DNA of 64,000 bases from Cristatella mucedo (taxonomy: Eukaryota; Bryozoa; Phylactolaemata; Cristatellidae): the NCBI GenBank assembly GCA_009760855.2, contig WPIO01000007.1:11104001-11168000 (forward strand), read 5' to 3'. Below are positions 1-10,770 of the stretch, one piece after another. Both the position numbers and the translations under genes were made by a program. Within the stretch, counting starts at the first letter, position 1, and each line of letters opens with the position of its first letter. Under the pieces are notes generated by a model. It ran no database searches. It saw only the letters and a list, made by a program, of their open reading frames with translations, and was not told where the DNA came from.

Positions 1-150
1 TTAGCAGTTCCTCTAACCAGCCTCAAATTCTTTGGAGAGCATGCCTTCAGTGCTGACAAAATTAGGAACTCGTTAGCGACCGACATCACAACTTGTCCAT
101 GATTTTAAATTTTAAGAGAAGCTAAAAACCATCCCTTCCCTCACAGACTT
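1..150 (+). mobile_element. LINE family A, decayed pol C-terminus fragment
   Basis: The plus strand reads LAVPLTSLKFFGEHAFSADK and related residues, matching the C-terminal pol segment ([15 protein letters not shown]) of family A copies elsewhere in the window. The poly-A-like or (ATT)n 3' tail is absent and the piece starts at the window edge. Confidence 0.5.
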
Positions 151-789
151 AGATCCATCCGTGCGATTTGTCGTTTGTGAACATATACGTACTGAAATTA
201 TGCATGATATTAATAACTAATGAGCATGCTTAATTTTCAGCATATTTTAAGTGTCAAAAAAGAGATTAGTTCTTAGATGTTAAATAGTTCATTCTTATTA
301 GTGTTATTAATCCCACATGCATATATCCATGAATTTGCATTTTCTGCAATCACTGGTTGTGAATTTTATGTCGAGGAAAGCTATTTCATCCATATCGACC
401 CTTGCACTGTGTTCTAGCTCGGTTTACTTTCCTTCGAATAGTTGCCCGTAATCATCAGCTTTGAGAGACCGGCCATTTTTTAGGTAGATATGCTGGCATA
501 CGCAGCTGTTATACTGACAAAACGAACGATGTGTGGCCAAAATTTCATATTTACGCTATAAAATGCAAAGCAAGCTGCTGCAGGAACGATTCTAATTACT
601 GGGTGCTAATGGAAAAAATGCACTTCTAGTGCAAGCCCGTTTTCCAGTTTAGTCCACATGCTTTAGGGCCGTTGACTTTCCCTTCTACTACCTCAGACAC
701 GTCAGGGTGATCTAGCCAAGTAGTAAGCAGCTTCAGAAAGAGGTTTTATATATTTTTCAAACCATCTGGGCTGTGCATGATATCACAAA

Positions 790-1250
790 CCCAGGAGCTT
801 TATTTTCTACAATCACGGACATGTGTAGCAATACTAATCGAACAGAAATCATAAACAAACTCCTGTGGCGATGCAACAGCAGAGCTGAACTTACATTTCA
901 AATTTGACATCAATCCATTAAGTATTTGCCGAGCTCGGGAATTTACAAGGTACAAGGCTATACTATTAGTAAAGCTGTGCGAAAGTTACAATAGAGCACC
1001 TCAACAAGCTCCAAACATTTACCTCGAAGTACTTAGATTCAACAAGTTGGGACACAAGTTAAATGTAAGAGTAAAATCAATAATTTTGTATTCGAAGATA
1101 TACTTCTTCTGGTTTACTCAAGGGTTAGACATGGTTTTTATAGTAATTTTTCTTTAATATGGAAATCGCACCACTTTCCAACTCGATTTCTAATATGATT
1201 GTCTTTTGAAAGGTACCCTAACAAAATATTCGTCTGTTGAACAATCTTTT
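790..1250 (+). repeat. Repeat U, copy 1 (unclassified interspersed repeat)
   Basis: This stretch is a diverged copy of 3418-3845: shared blocks include the gcagagctgaact core, acctcgaagtac/acctcgatgaac, agttgggacacaagtt and tcttttgaaaggtacc in the same order and spacing. It has no ORF. The rest of 151-790 shows no recognised feature. Confidence 0.55.
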
Positions 1251-1261
1251 TGTTATTGTAT

Positions 1262-1590
1262 TAAATTTACATCCTTATAATGTATCTCCGTCAGTAACTC
1301 CACAAAGTCATAAAGACCATGTGGGTGTTACGCAGGAGAGTTTTGTATAGCGCACTCAGCCTAAGGGGCTTTCGGTATGCATTCGGTACCCAACAGACTT
1401 CGTCTCACGCAACAAAGAGAAAGTGGGAAGCATAGCAGAGTTAGGAGAGCAGTTGAGGTAGTGAGTAGCATAGAAGTAGCAGTTCAGGACCGCTGAAAAA
1501 GATGTGCCATAGTCGGCAGTTGGAGAGTAGTTGTCGTTGTAAGACGGGCATAGCCCATCTGGCAGAAACTGGTGCTGCATGGCACCGTCT
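1262..1590 (-). mobile_element. LINE family B, 3' end, 5'-truncated
   Basis: On the minus strand it encodes [20 protein letters not shown] and [16 protein letters not shown], the pol C-terminus of family B, then the UTR with TGGAGTTACTGACGGAGATA. The family B reading frame is interrupted at its upstream end near 1545-1590. Confidence 0.85.
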
Positions 1591-1597
1591 ACAGGAA

Positions 1598-1692
1598 TTA
1601 TCTCTTTTTATTAAACTTGTTGTGCACGGTACAGGTTAACAGCACCAAATGTAGCACTGACTTCTTCGGAGTGACTTGAACCTTCTGAATGC
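1598..1692 (-). CDS. Weak candidate for the 3' terminal exon
   Basis: Acceptor CATTATCCCAG at 1693-1703 follows a pyrimidine-rich stretch. In the phase demanded by the Gln-rich exon (phase 1) it opens 30 codons starting IQKVQVTPKKSVLHL and ending NKFNKKR before TAA at 1598-1600; an AATAAA motif overlaps the end. A second frame (HSEGSSHSEEVSATF) is also open but needs a different phase. No domain is recognised and other exons could intervene. A LINE B fragment begins just downstream. Confidence 0.22.
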
Positions 1693-2280
1693 CTGGGATA
1701 ATGGTAGTGACAACAAAAATAATGATATAAAATATTGTAGACTTCCCTAAGAAAGCTAGATCTCTTTCTTGGCACTAACAGTTTAGAATTCCCTGGCAAG
1801 AAATTGGGACATTGTGTTAGTCACAGAACTCCCGAAAATATCAGGCATAAGCACATGCTGAAAAATGCACACGAGCAAAGCAAGTGCTGTAAGGAAGAGG
1901 TGGGTTCTGGCTTCTTTTTATGTCAAGTTAGGGGAATGTATCACAACCAGAGCATCGTTAGTGCTGCAGAAGGATATTCATGCTGCGCTTGTGGCACTTG
2001 CCTGATGAATGCATTGCAGTCGCCATTATTGAATATGCCATTTCTTCTGATAGAAACGAACATTGGTAACAAACCTTTAACTAGTAAAGACTTTGAAGAA
2101 GCCAATTGACCACCTTTTACCTACCATTGAAAGAAACACCTAGCTCACTTTGTGATTCCATCTGCTAAGAGGTTATTTGGCACGTTTAAGCCACTGGATA
2201 GGATTCTGAATCTAGAGTCTAATTTGTGAGCCACAAGCAGCAAATACCGGTGGCTGTAAAGGTCTCAGTTAGTGCCATTA

Positions 2281-2428
2281 ATAAAATTCATTTGTTTAGC
2301 CCTTCCACAAGAGAACTTAATCTTTATTCGGGTGCTTCACATATGTCTCGGGGCTCGAGCCCACAACCTAAGCCAAACCTTGGTCGGGACGAGAACCTTA
2401 ACTGCCGAACCAATTCAGCTCGGCAATG
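2281..2428 (-). mobile_element. SINE-2 copy (tRNA-derived, LINE-like tail)
   Basis: Reading the minus strand: an A-box-like GGTTCGGCAGTTAAGGT, a B-box-like GGGCTCGAGCCC, then a 3' module with AAGTTCTCTTG, ending ATGAATTTT. It matches five other copies in the window. Confidence 0.8.
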
Positions 2429-3239
2429 AGACTGCTGAACGTGAGTTGCACTAATCAAAAGAGTTCAGCGCCTTTATTGCTCGAAATCTCCAAGAGGAGC
2501 GACATCTTCAGCAAGGGTTATGGCATAACAGGAAATATGAACCAACCCCTCTGAAAGAGTGGTCCTATTCGAAGCAGCAAGTATAGTACAACTTTTGACC
2601 TCGACGCAGGTTTGCTCAGACATCACCGATTCAAAAAATGTTTCCGGGTTTTTCTTGGTTTCTAAACGGAACAAAATTAGGGGCTTGGTCTGTGACATTT
2701 CGCAATTTCGCTAGATGTTATCTCCCCGGTTGCAAGTTTCTAGTGTGACGTCAAGACGTGACCGTGGTACATTTAGTCTGTTTTTGTCATTTCAGCTAGC
2801 CTACAGTGGACCGACGACTGTGCAATACTGATGAGTGATCAGCGATAAAAGCAGGCATTTACAAGACAATAAGTCCGAGGATATGGCTACGAATTATATT
2901 ATTCGATCTTCCTTTCAATTGCTGACGTCAAGAATTTCGGTGCCACAGGAAACATGTGTAGAGGAGCAAGGTCAAGTTAGACTACAGGTTGATACTGGTC
3001 ATTGGTTGTTTTCTTTGCTGTAAACAATTGTATATGGTGTACATTAAATGGTAATCTGAATGCACGTGAATAAGCTCTATTTCAAGAGAGAACAATGGCT
3101 TCCAAAACTAACTTTTCAGATTTGTTATATCAGGGCCACTGGCTTCTCCTGGTGAGCCGTTGACTCAGCCCTCGTGGTTTACTGACCATGCACCTCAGCT
3201 ACAGATGAAAGAGCTGTTTTTTGCTGAACGCCCTTCAAC

Positions 3240-3416
3240 TTAATAAATACTAGCTTATTCAACAGCCTCTTTTCGCATAGCGACAGATAAGCGTTGACGG
3301 CTGTCACCACCGCTTGCAGTGGCGATAAAGGATCGCCCACCATAGGATTCGAACTCCCGACCTCGGGACCAAGGTCGTGAAAAGCAACCACTTTACTTAG
3401 TGAGCCACTACGGCTA
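3240..3416 (-). mobile_element. SINE-1 copy (tRNA-derived)
   Basis: Minus strand begins AGCCGTAGTGGCTCACTAAG (A box region) and carries AGTTCGAATCC (B box) about 45 bases later, then the body GGCGATCC...GGTGGTGACAGCC and the tail GAATAAGCTAGTATT. It matches copies at 30994 and 41765. Confidence 0.82.
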
Positions 3417-3417
3417 A

Positions 3418-3845
3418 CTTAATATTCTGCAATCATGGAAATGCATGGAAAAACTTAGAAGACTTTGTTCGAATCGAAATGACAAATGAACTACCCAGTG
3501 GCAGAGCTGAACTCACATTTGAAATTTCCCATTTATCTGTCAAGCATTGGCTGAGTTATGGAATGTACAAGGCATGAAGCTACAGTGCAAATGAGTATAA
3601 ATCATAAGCATGCCCCCAACAAGGTACAAACATGTAACCTCGATGAACCAAGGCTAGAAAAGTTGGCACATAAGCAGCAAATGATAAAGAGATATGTAAA
3701 TTTTTATTTACAGATATTTTGCTTCCGGTTAACTTCCAGATTAGGCAGTTTTTATAATCATTTTTATTGCTTCTTTTATGTGGAAATCGTAAAAACTTGA
3801 GATCCTATTTCTAACAGTTCTTTTTCTTTTGAAAGGTACCTACCC
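3418..3845 (+). repeat. Repeat U, copy 2
   Basis: Best-preserved copy; order of blocks as in 790-1250, including tatttacagatattttgctt, ttttatgtggaaatcg and cttttgaaaggtacc. An 80-codon open frame (3558-3800) inside has no recognisable product. Confidence 0.55.
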
Positions 3846-4298
3846 TCAGCATATATTTGATTGAACGATCAATCCTCACAGTATTTTTTAAACGTGCATC
3901 CTTAAAGGACAGTTTTGCTTTGGCACATGGTCATGCTCAAAGTCTGTAAGTGTCGTCTGGGAGGCGAGTTTGCCGTGATGCCATCCGAAGGTGATTAGAT
4001 GAGGCTAACATACATTCTCGGGTCTCTACGAGGAAATCAATTCTATCCACAAAGAGGACGGGTCGTTTGATCAGCTCAGTGACTGGGCATGTTGATAAGG
4101 CCGTTGCCAATAAGGGAGGTGAAACTTCCTATCAACCCAATAAATTAAGCAATAGATATAGGATAATTGTGGGATATGTGATTTTTTCCTAATTGCAACT
4201 AGTGTGCGAACGTTTTTTCGCAGCAACGTTTGATGTGTACTAAAAATGCATGGAAGTGCACAGCCGACATGGCGAATGCCCCAGCCTTCCAAATACTT

Positions 4299-4333
<35 letters not shown>

Positions 4334-4354
4334 ATGCGCGCGCGTGTGAATGTG

Positions 4355-4402
<48 letters not shown>

Positions 4403-4410
4403 GGTGTGCT
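4299..4410. repeat. (TG)n microsatellite with CG-interruptions
   Basis: Alternating TG for about 100 bp, interrupted by short GCGCGC runs, followed by a second short TG run near 4447-4462. All ORFs here (Cys/Val or His/Thr repeats) are by-products. Confidence 0.97.
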
Positions 4411-4717
4411 TGTGCGTGCATGCATGTGTTTGTACATGTACACCACTGTGTGTGTGTGTGGGGTATGTATACATGCTTACCAGCTCTCAGACCTACCCAA
4501 ACAGTAAATATGTAAACATATTTACTAATATATATTATACTAATTTTTTAACTTTACTAATATTTACTATATAAATAACTTTACTAGTATTTACTATATA
4601 AATATGTAATATGTAAACAGTAAGTAATGTATACATTTCACCTCGGAGTGGTATGTGTCACATCGTCTTTCAATACATTTAAAAAACAATCATTTCTTAA
4701 GTATTAACAGTACTTAC

Positions 4718-5702
4718 CAGCAGCCCTATAAATTGAATTTCTATCCTCTGTAATAAGTGAACGATGTTGTGGCTCAAGCTCCTGCTCTCGGTGTTGGCCT
4801 TCTGACAGTCTCTGCTGTTCCAGCTGCTCCTGCCGACGCTGTCTCTGCTGCAACTCTTTTTGCTCTTGATCTTTTTGCTGCTTCTCCTGCTCTCGCTGTC
4901 TGTCATGCTTCAGCTGATCCTGCGGACGCTGACGAAGCTGCAACTCTTTTTGCTCTTGATCTTTTTGCTCTTGATCTTTTTGCTCTTGATCTTTTTGCTC
5001 TTGATCTTTTTGCTGCTTCTCCTGCTCTCGCTGTCTGTCATGCTCCAGCTGCTCCTGCGGACGCTGACGAAGCTGCAACTCTTTTTGCTCTCGATCTTTT
5101 TGCTGCTTCTCCTGCTCTCGCTGTCTGTCATGCTTCAGCTGATCCTGCGGACGCTGACGAAGCTGCAACTCTTTTTGCTCTTGATCTTTTTGCTCTTGAT
5201 CTTTTTGCTCTTGATCTTTTTGCTCTTGATCTTTTTGCTCTTGATCTTTTTGCTGCTTCTCCTGCTCTCGCTGTCTGTCATGCTCCAGCTGCTCCTGCGG
5301 ACGCTGACGAAGCTGCAACTCTTTTTGCTCTCGATCTTTTTGCTGCTTCTCCTGCTCTCGCTGTCTCTCCTGCACGGCATGCTCCTGCCGATGCTGACGA
5401 AGCTGCAACTCTCTTTGTTCTCGATCTTTTTGCTGCTTCTCCTGCTCTCGCTGTCCGTCATGCTCCAGCTGCTCCTGCCGATGCTGACGAAACTGCAACT
5501 CTTTTTGCTCTCGTTGCAGCTCTCCAAACTCACTTTGGTTGTGCTGGCCAAACTCTCCTTCCTGCGGTTTTTGCTTCTGTCGGGCCTCTCCTTTCTGCTG
5601 CTCTTGCAACTGATGCTGTGCCCACGGCTTCTCCCGATCTCCTTGTAGCGACCGTTCCTCATTCAGATCATGCTTTCTCAGTTGCTGATGATCCTCGACT
5701 AG
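4718..5702 (-). CDS. Large Gln/Glu/Lys/Arg-rich repeat exon (coiled-coil or single-helix region)
   Basis: A 985-bp exon has acceptor TATATTTGCAG and strong donor GCTGCTG/GTAAGT, entering phase 0 (matching exon E') and leaving phase 1. It encodes about 328 residues with almost no hydrophobics except periodic Leu. The main repeat is roughly [12 protein letters not shown]-(E/K)[13 protein letters not shown], with blocks of the pentapeptide DQEQK (five and four tandem copies in two places) and single D-R-E-Q-K variants. Such sequences form coiled coils or isolated charged helices. At DNA level it is a nested tandem repeat with a 15-bp unit, likely length-polymorphic. It fits the same gene by phase and strand, but membership is inferred; it could belong to a separate downstream gene. 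Confidence 0.65.
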
Positions 5703-8700
5703 CTGCAAATATAGCAAACTTTACACGCTAAAAACAAAACTGACACATTATCCCACGTGAAGCAAAGTATATGCGTGCATCAACAAATTAAACGACATTT
5801 GTGAGCAACGGCTAACCTAGTTGCATACAAACCCATCGCTCTTTGCACGAATCAATTATACAAGCAATCATTAGCACAAATGAGCTACAATGTATCTAAA
5901 AGAAGACTGCAAATATGAAATGAGCTTGGTCTCAGTATCACCTTCTTCTCGAAGGCATAAATCATGGAAAACCATATTGCATCATTGAAAAATGATAATA
6001 TTAATAATACACTTGATCACGCACCCTAAAAGAACTCCATCTCTTTCTAGGTGCTTAACATTGGCTGCAAAGGAAACCCGATCGAATGGGGAGTGGTATC
6101 ATGCCTGCTAAACAACAAGAATAAGTTGGTTAAGGGTGACATGAACAGGATCAGCTTGCAAGTGTGGTTTGTGGCAGCCTGCAACAGTGTCAGAACGCAT
6201 GAGCACATAAAAAAAATATCACAGGGACCCACTAAATGCTGTCATAATTAGGTGTGTTTTGAATTTCTGTTTAAATGTGGCCTAGTCAAGGAATATCGTG
6301 ATGGCTATCAGGAGTGAGTTCCAGGCTTTGGGAGCATACGAACTAAAGGCACGGTCACCAAAGAATGAGGTTTGTACATGGTACAGGTAAACAACTGGAT
6401 TCCGAAAAGCGAGTAGTACTATGCTTAGCCCGGTGGGGCAGTAGATTTGGTAGGTAGGTTGGAGCCAAAGAATGAAGGGACTTAAAAGTAAGCGACAAAA
6501 CCTTGAAGTCGACCTGTTCTTGACTGGTAGCCAGTGCAGGTCGGCGAGAAATGGTGTGATGTGGCAACTGTGCCGCTCACGACAGACAAGCCTAGTTGCA
6601 GAGTGTTGCCCCAGCTGTAAGCGCCTGATTGCACATACTGGTAGCCCAGCAAGCAGTAGCTACAAAGTCAAGACGGGATGTCACAAATGCATGGACCAAC
6701 TTAGATGTGGTATTACTGTCTAAACAAGCCCGAATTTTAGCAATTTTATGTAGCTGGAAGTAGGCAAACTTGATTGTGGAGCTGATGTGGTCGTCTAACG
6801 AAAGATCACTTTGGAAAAAACTAGGCGACCTGGCAGGTCTCATTGATAAGTTGTAGCTCCTTAGTTCTGTCACAGCTTGATTATTGTAATTCCCTTTTGG
6901 CTGGGCTACCAAAAAAAGCCACTAGGCCACTGCAAACGGCTTTGAATATGGCTTCTAGGCTTTTTTGCAAATCCCAGAGGTTTGACCACGTGTGTCCTTT
7001 GCTAAAGAAGCTAGGATGGATGCCGGTTGAGCAATGGATCCGGAGCAAAGTTCTTACGCTGACCCACAAGGCCCGCCACGGCTTGGCTCCTTCGTACCTA
7101 GCTGAACTGCTGCACCAGCTCCAGCCTCCTCGTGCCCTCAGGTCCCATTTAGACAATAAATTAGCTGTTCCCTTCGTCGGCTTAAAGACCGTTGGCGACA
7201 GAAGCTGTAGCTCTGCAGGTCCTAGACTGTGGAACTCGCTTCCACAATTCTTACACAACGACAACTACTCTCCTACTGCCGACTATGGGTCATCCTTTTC
7301 AGCGATCCTGAGCTGCTACTTGCATGCTACTCACTACCTCAACTGCTCTCCTGACTCTGCTATGCTTCCCAATTTCTCTTTGTTGCGCGAGACGAAGTCT
7401 GTTGGCTACCGAATGAATACCAAAAGCCACCTATGCTGTGAGTGCGCTATACAAAACTCTCCTGCGTAACACCCACATAGTCGGTGGCTTTGTGGAGTTG
7501 CAGACCGAGATACATTACATTACAGACGACTGCAGTGCTACTCACTAGGAGGTTGAGCTAAGCAACAAGTGTCAGCCAACGGTTGATTCGCTAGAGAGCT
7601 AAGTTTGAATCTCCCCGTTACTCATCATCTCAATTGCCGACAGGGTATATTCATTCACGACTCCTCCGGTGGTCCTGAAACTCGATTAAGCTCAAGCTTC
7701 AGCTTCAGAAACTCCTTCAAGCCACTAGGACTAGGAGCATCCATGATTCAAGCAACGGTGGTCTAGCAAACTGCTACTAACAGCCAGCCACTGAAAGATT
7801 ACTAGCGACAGATATTTAGCATTGCTTGTGCAACTTCTGCATGCTACAGAATCACCACGATCACAAAGAAACCTAAATCTGATGACACCAACTAATAAAA
7901 TAGCTAGTAGTTAACTTGCAAGGTGCCAAAAAGCCCATAAAGTAAGGCTAAGTGCTCAGTTGGGCCGACATGCAACCACCGTGGCTTCCCGCGAGTCTTT
8001 TAAGGCATGCAGTTTATGTCATGACACTGGAGTTGGGTGCAAGCATCTCGTGCAATTAGGAAGGCTTTCAAACGACTGAGCTCAATTTGTCTCTGCCTAT
8101 CCCTTTCAAATGAATAACAGCACCAGCATTTCTATTGCTGTTCACTTGCGGTTCAAGCATCTACATATCAAGTTTCATGAAATCTGTAGGCACCCCCTAT
8201 TCTGGACTTACACCTGCCAAAACCATCCAACCGTGACAACAGCATGCTGGGGTCTACTGGGTGTATTATTTAATAGCAGTGTACACAGGCCAGCCTGTCG
8301 CCGGCAGGCCGCCTCTGAAGCCGGACCTCATCATCGATAACGGCTCGGAGGCGGCCATTGACAATGATGCCAACACACTGTGTCGCGGCCCAGGCAAAGG
8401 TGGACAAGTACTCGGGCATCGCTAGAGCACTCCTGGCGAGTGGCTATGGTTCGGCCGTTCGTCGTCGGAGCACTTGGCAGCTGGTTCCCGGGGAACGACG
8501 ATTGCCTCGCGGATCTCGGCATCCCACGCAGCAAGCGCACGGCTTTGCGTCTGCTTTGCATCTCGGACGCAATAACCGTATCCGAGTCAGTAACCGGACC
8601 CTCTTCCGAAACCGTGAGACGCGGGTTACCCTGCGGCTCCGGCCGGCCATGGCACCCCGGCTTAAGAGTTCTCATTCTACCAAATAAATTTCCTTTAACA

Positions 8701-10739
8701 TGGCTTCGGACCCTTATGAGCGCAGCTTTTGCGCATGTGGTTTCCACAGTGATTGCTTTTAGGAAGACTAGGTTTTAAAGTATGAGGGATTACCAGTAAC
8801 AGGTTTTCACTAGAACAGAGCTGTATGGTTGCAGATGTTTACAGGTGCACAGTTCGCAGGTGGTAACTGCTCTAGTCACCAAACAGCAGCTGGTAGTTGA
8901 GTATCGAGTATTTCCGAGCCGAGTAGCTTGGCAAGCACCATTCAATTTCCAATTAGCTCTCCACTCATCTCTACACATTAGTTCTGAAAAACTAAAACAC
9001 GGTTCAGGGGGTGTTGCAGCAGTCCACAACAGATAGTGTATAACAATTATATCGGAGTATTTGCAGCCCTGGCAACTGCTGGCTAAGATGAAAAAGAGTG
9101 CGTACAGCCGAGAAACAGATGGAGTCGAACAGCACGCTAGATCACCGGAATTGCATTTTGGGTGGATTGCGATAGTGGCCATCTTCTTGCAGACCGTGAC
9201 AGCATGAGAATGCTCGCGTGCAATGGCACGACAGTTTGTGGGTAAATTAAACCAACCACGTACTACAATATTCACTCAAAATTTGAACTTCGAGCCACAG
9301 CTTTCAGATTGATTGCTCTTAATTGGAGTGGATTATTGAGTATTACGGTAGGCGGTGCACCCTTCCGAATTCTTCTTGAGCGGACAAAGCACGGATTTTT
9401 AGTAGCCAATAAAAGATAACATATTTGTTAATATGTACCATCAATTAACAGGAGTTTCTACAACTACTGGCTGAGGTACACCGACCATACTCCCAGGAGG
9501 CCTAGAAAAACAAAACGTATGGCTGCCAGTGTATGTGTGCATACACACAAAAAGAATGAACTATTACATCAATGTCTTAGCTTTGCCACAAGGGTAAAAA
9601 CACACCTATTTAGGACAGCATTTAGTGGGTCCCTGTGATTCGTCCTTGATGTGCTTAAGCGTGCTGACACTGTGCATGCTGCCACTAACCACATTTGCAT
9701 GCTGACCCTGTGCATGTCACCCCTAACCACGTTACTCATTTTTCTTGTTCAAGCATGATTTTACTTACCAGTCAATTGCATTTCCCTTTGCAGCAAATGT
9801 AAAGCGCCTAGAAAGAGATTAAGTTCCCTGAGGGCGCTTTATTAAGTACATTATTATTATTATTATTAAAAACAACCCAACGTGGAAGTATTTATGAATT
9901 TACTTCCATGGTGGATAGACGTGCAAATGCAGTTACTCGCTACCACAAAGTCGACAAAGGTATAGGGACATGACTAATAACAACAAGTCGACATAATTGA
10001 TACGGCAAGCAGCTTGAATACAAGCATATTGCAAAGCACAGAAGCTGAAAAGCAGAGCACGTGTTAGATGCATGGCAGCGTGACAACGCATTTCACTGGA
10101 CAGCATTATAAATGTGCTTATTCGTGCTGACACTGTGCATGCTGCTACTAACCATATTTGCATGCTGACCCTGTGCATGTCACATCTAACCATGTTACAC
10201 TTGTTACACTCCAGTCAAGCAACGGATCGACTTCAAGGTTTTGTCGCTCACTTTTAGGTCACTTCATTCTTTGGCTCCAGCCTAACTCTCAGATATACTC
10301 CACCCATCAGGCCAAGCATCGTTCCACCCGCTTTTCGGAATCAAACAGTCTACAAATACCTCATACAAAACTTAAATCCATTGGAGACCGTGCATTTAGT
10401 TCGTATGCTCCCAAAGCTTGGAACTCCCTCCCGACTTGCATCAGAACATCCCCTGACCTGACCACATTTAAAAAGAACTTAAAAACACACCTATTTAGGA
10501 CAGCATTTAGTGGGTCCCTGTGATTCGTCCTTGATGTGCTTATGCGTGCTGACACTGTGCATGCTGCCACTAACCACACTTGCATGCTGACCCAGTGCAT
10601 GTCACCCCTAACCATGTTATTCATTTTGTTTGTTTATCAACCATGATATTACTCACCATTCAATTGCATTTCCCTTTTGCAGCAAATATAAAGCACCTAG
10701 AGAGAGATTGAGTTCTCTGAGGGTGCTTTATCAAGTGCA

Positions 10740-10770
<31 letters not shown>

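Larger units (their letters stand above)
1693..4717 (-). other. Putative last intron / downstream region: repeats, no supported exon
   Basis: Contains SINE-2 (2281-2428), SINE-1 (3240-3416), repeat U (3418-3845) and a TG microsatellite (4299-4410). Between them, 1700-2280 and 2430-3240 hold short open frames (for example 1804-2109 plus, 2474-2698 minus) with no recognisable product and no convincing splice pairing. 4410-4700 is AT-rich. Confidence 0.5.

Noticed and set aside
2474-2698. 74-codon minus ORF, considered as an exon or LTR fragment
   Set aside because: The acceptor-like TGTCACAG and the GAAGATGTCGCTCC stretch looked suggestive, but there are no paired LTRs, no donor with a useful phase and no domain.
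4071-4574. Cys/Val- and His/Thr-repeat ORFs on both strands
   Set aside because: Pure translation of the TG microsatellite.
4757-5731. Plus-strand 324- and 262-codon ORFs opposite the Gln-rich exon
   Set aside because: They are shadows of the in-frame repeat (Ala/Leu/Phe-rich translations). Splice sites fit only the minus strand.
8790-9275. 161-codon minus-strand ORF
   Set aside because: Cys-rich in places but without a recognisable zinc-binding pattern or family; no matching splice sites noticed.
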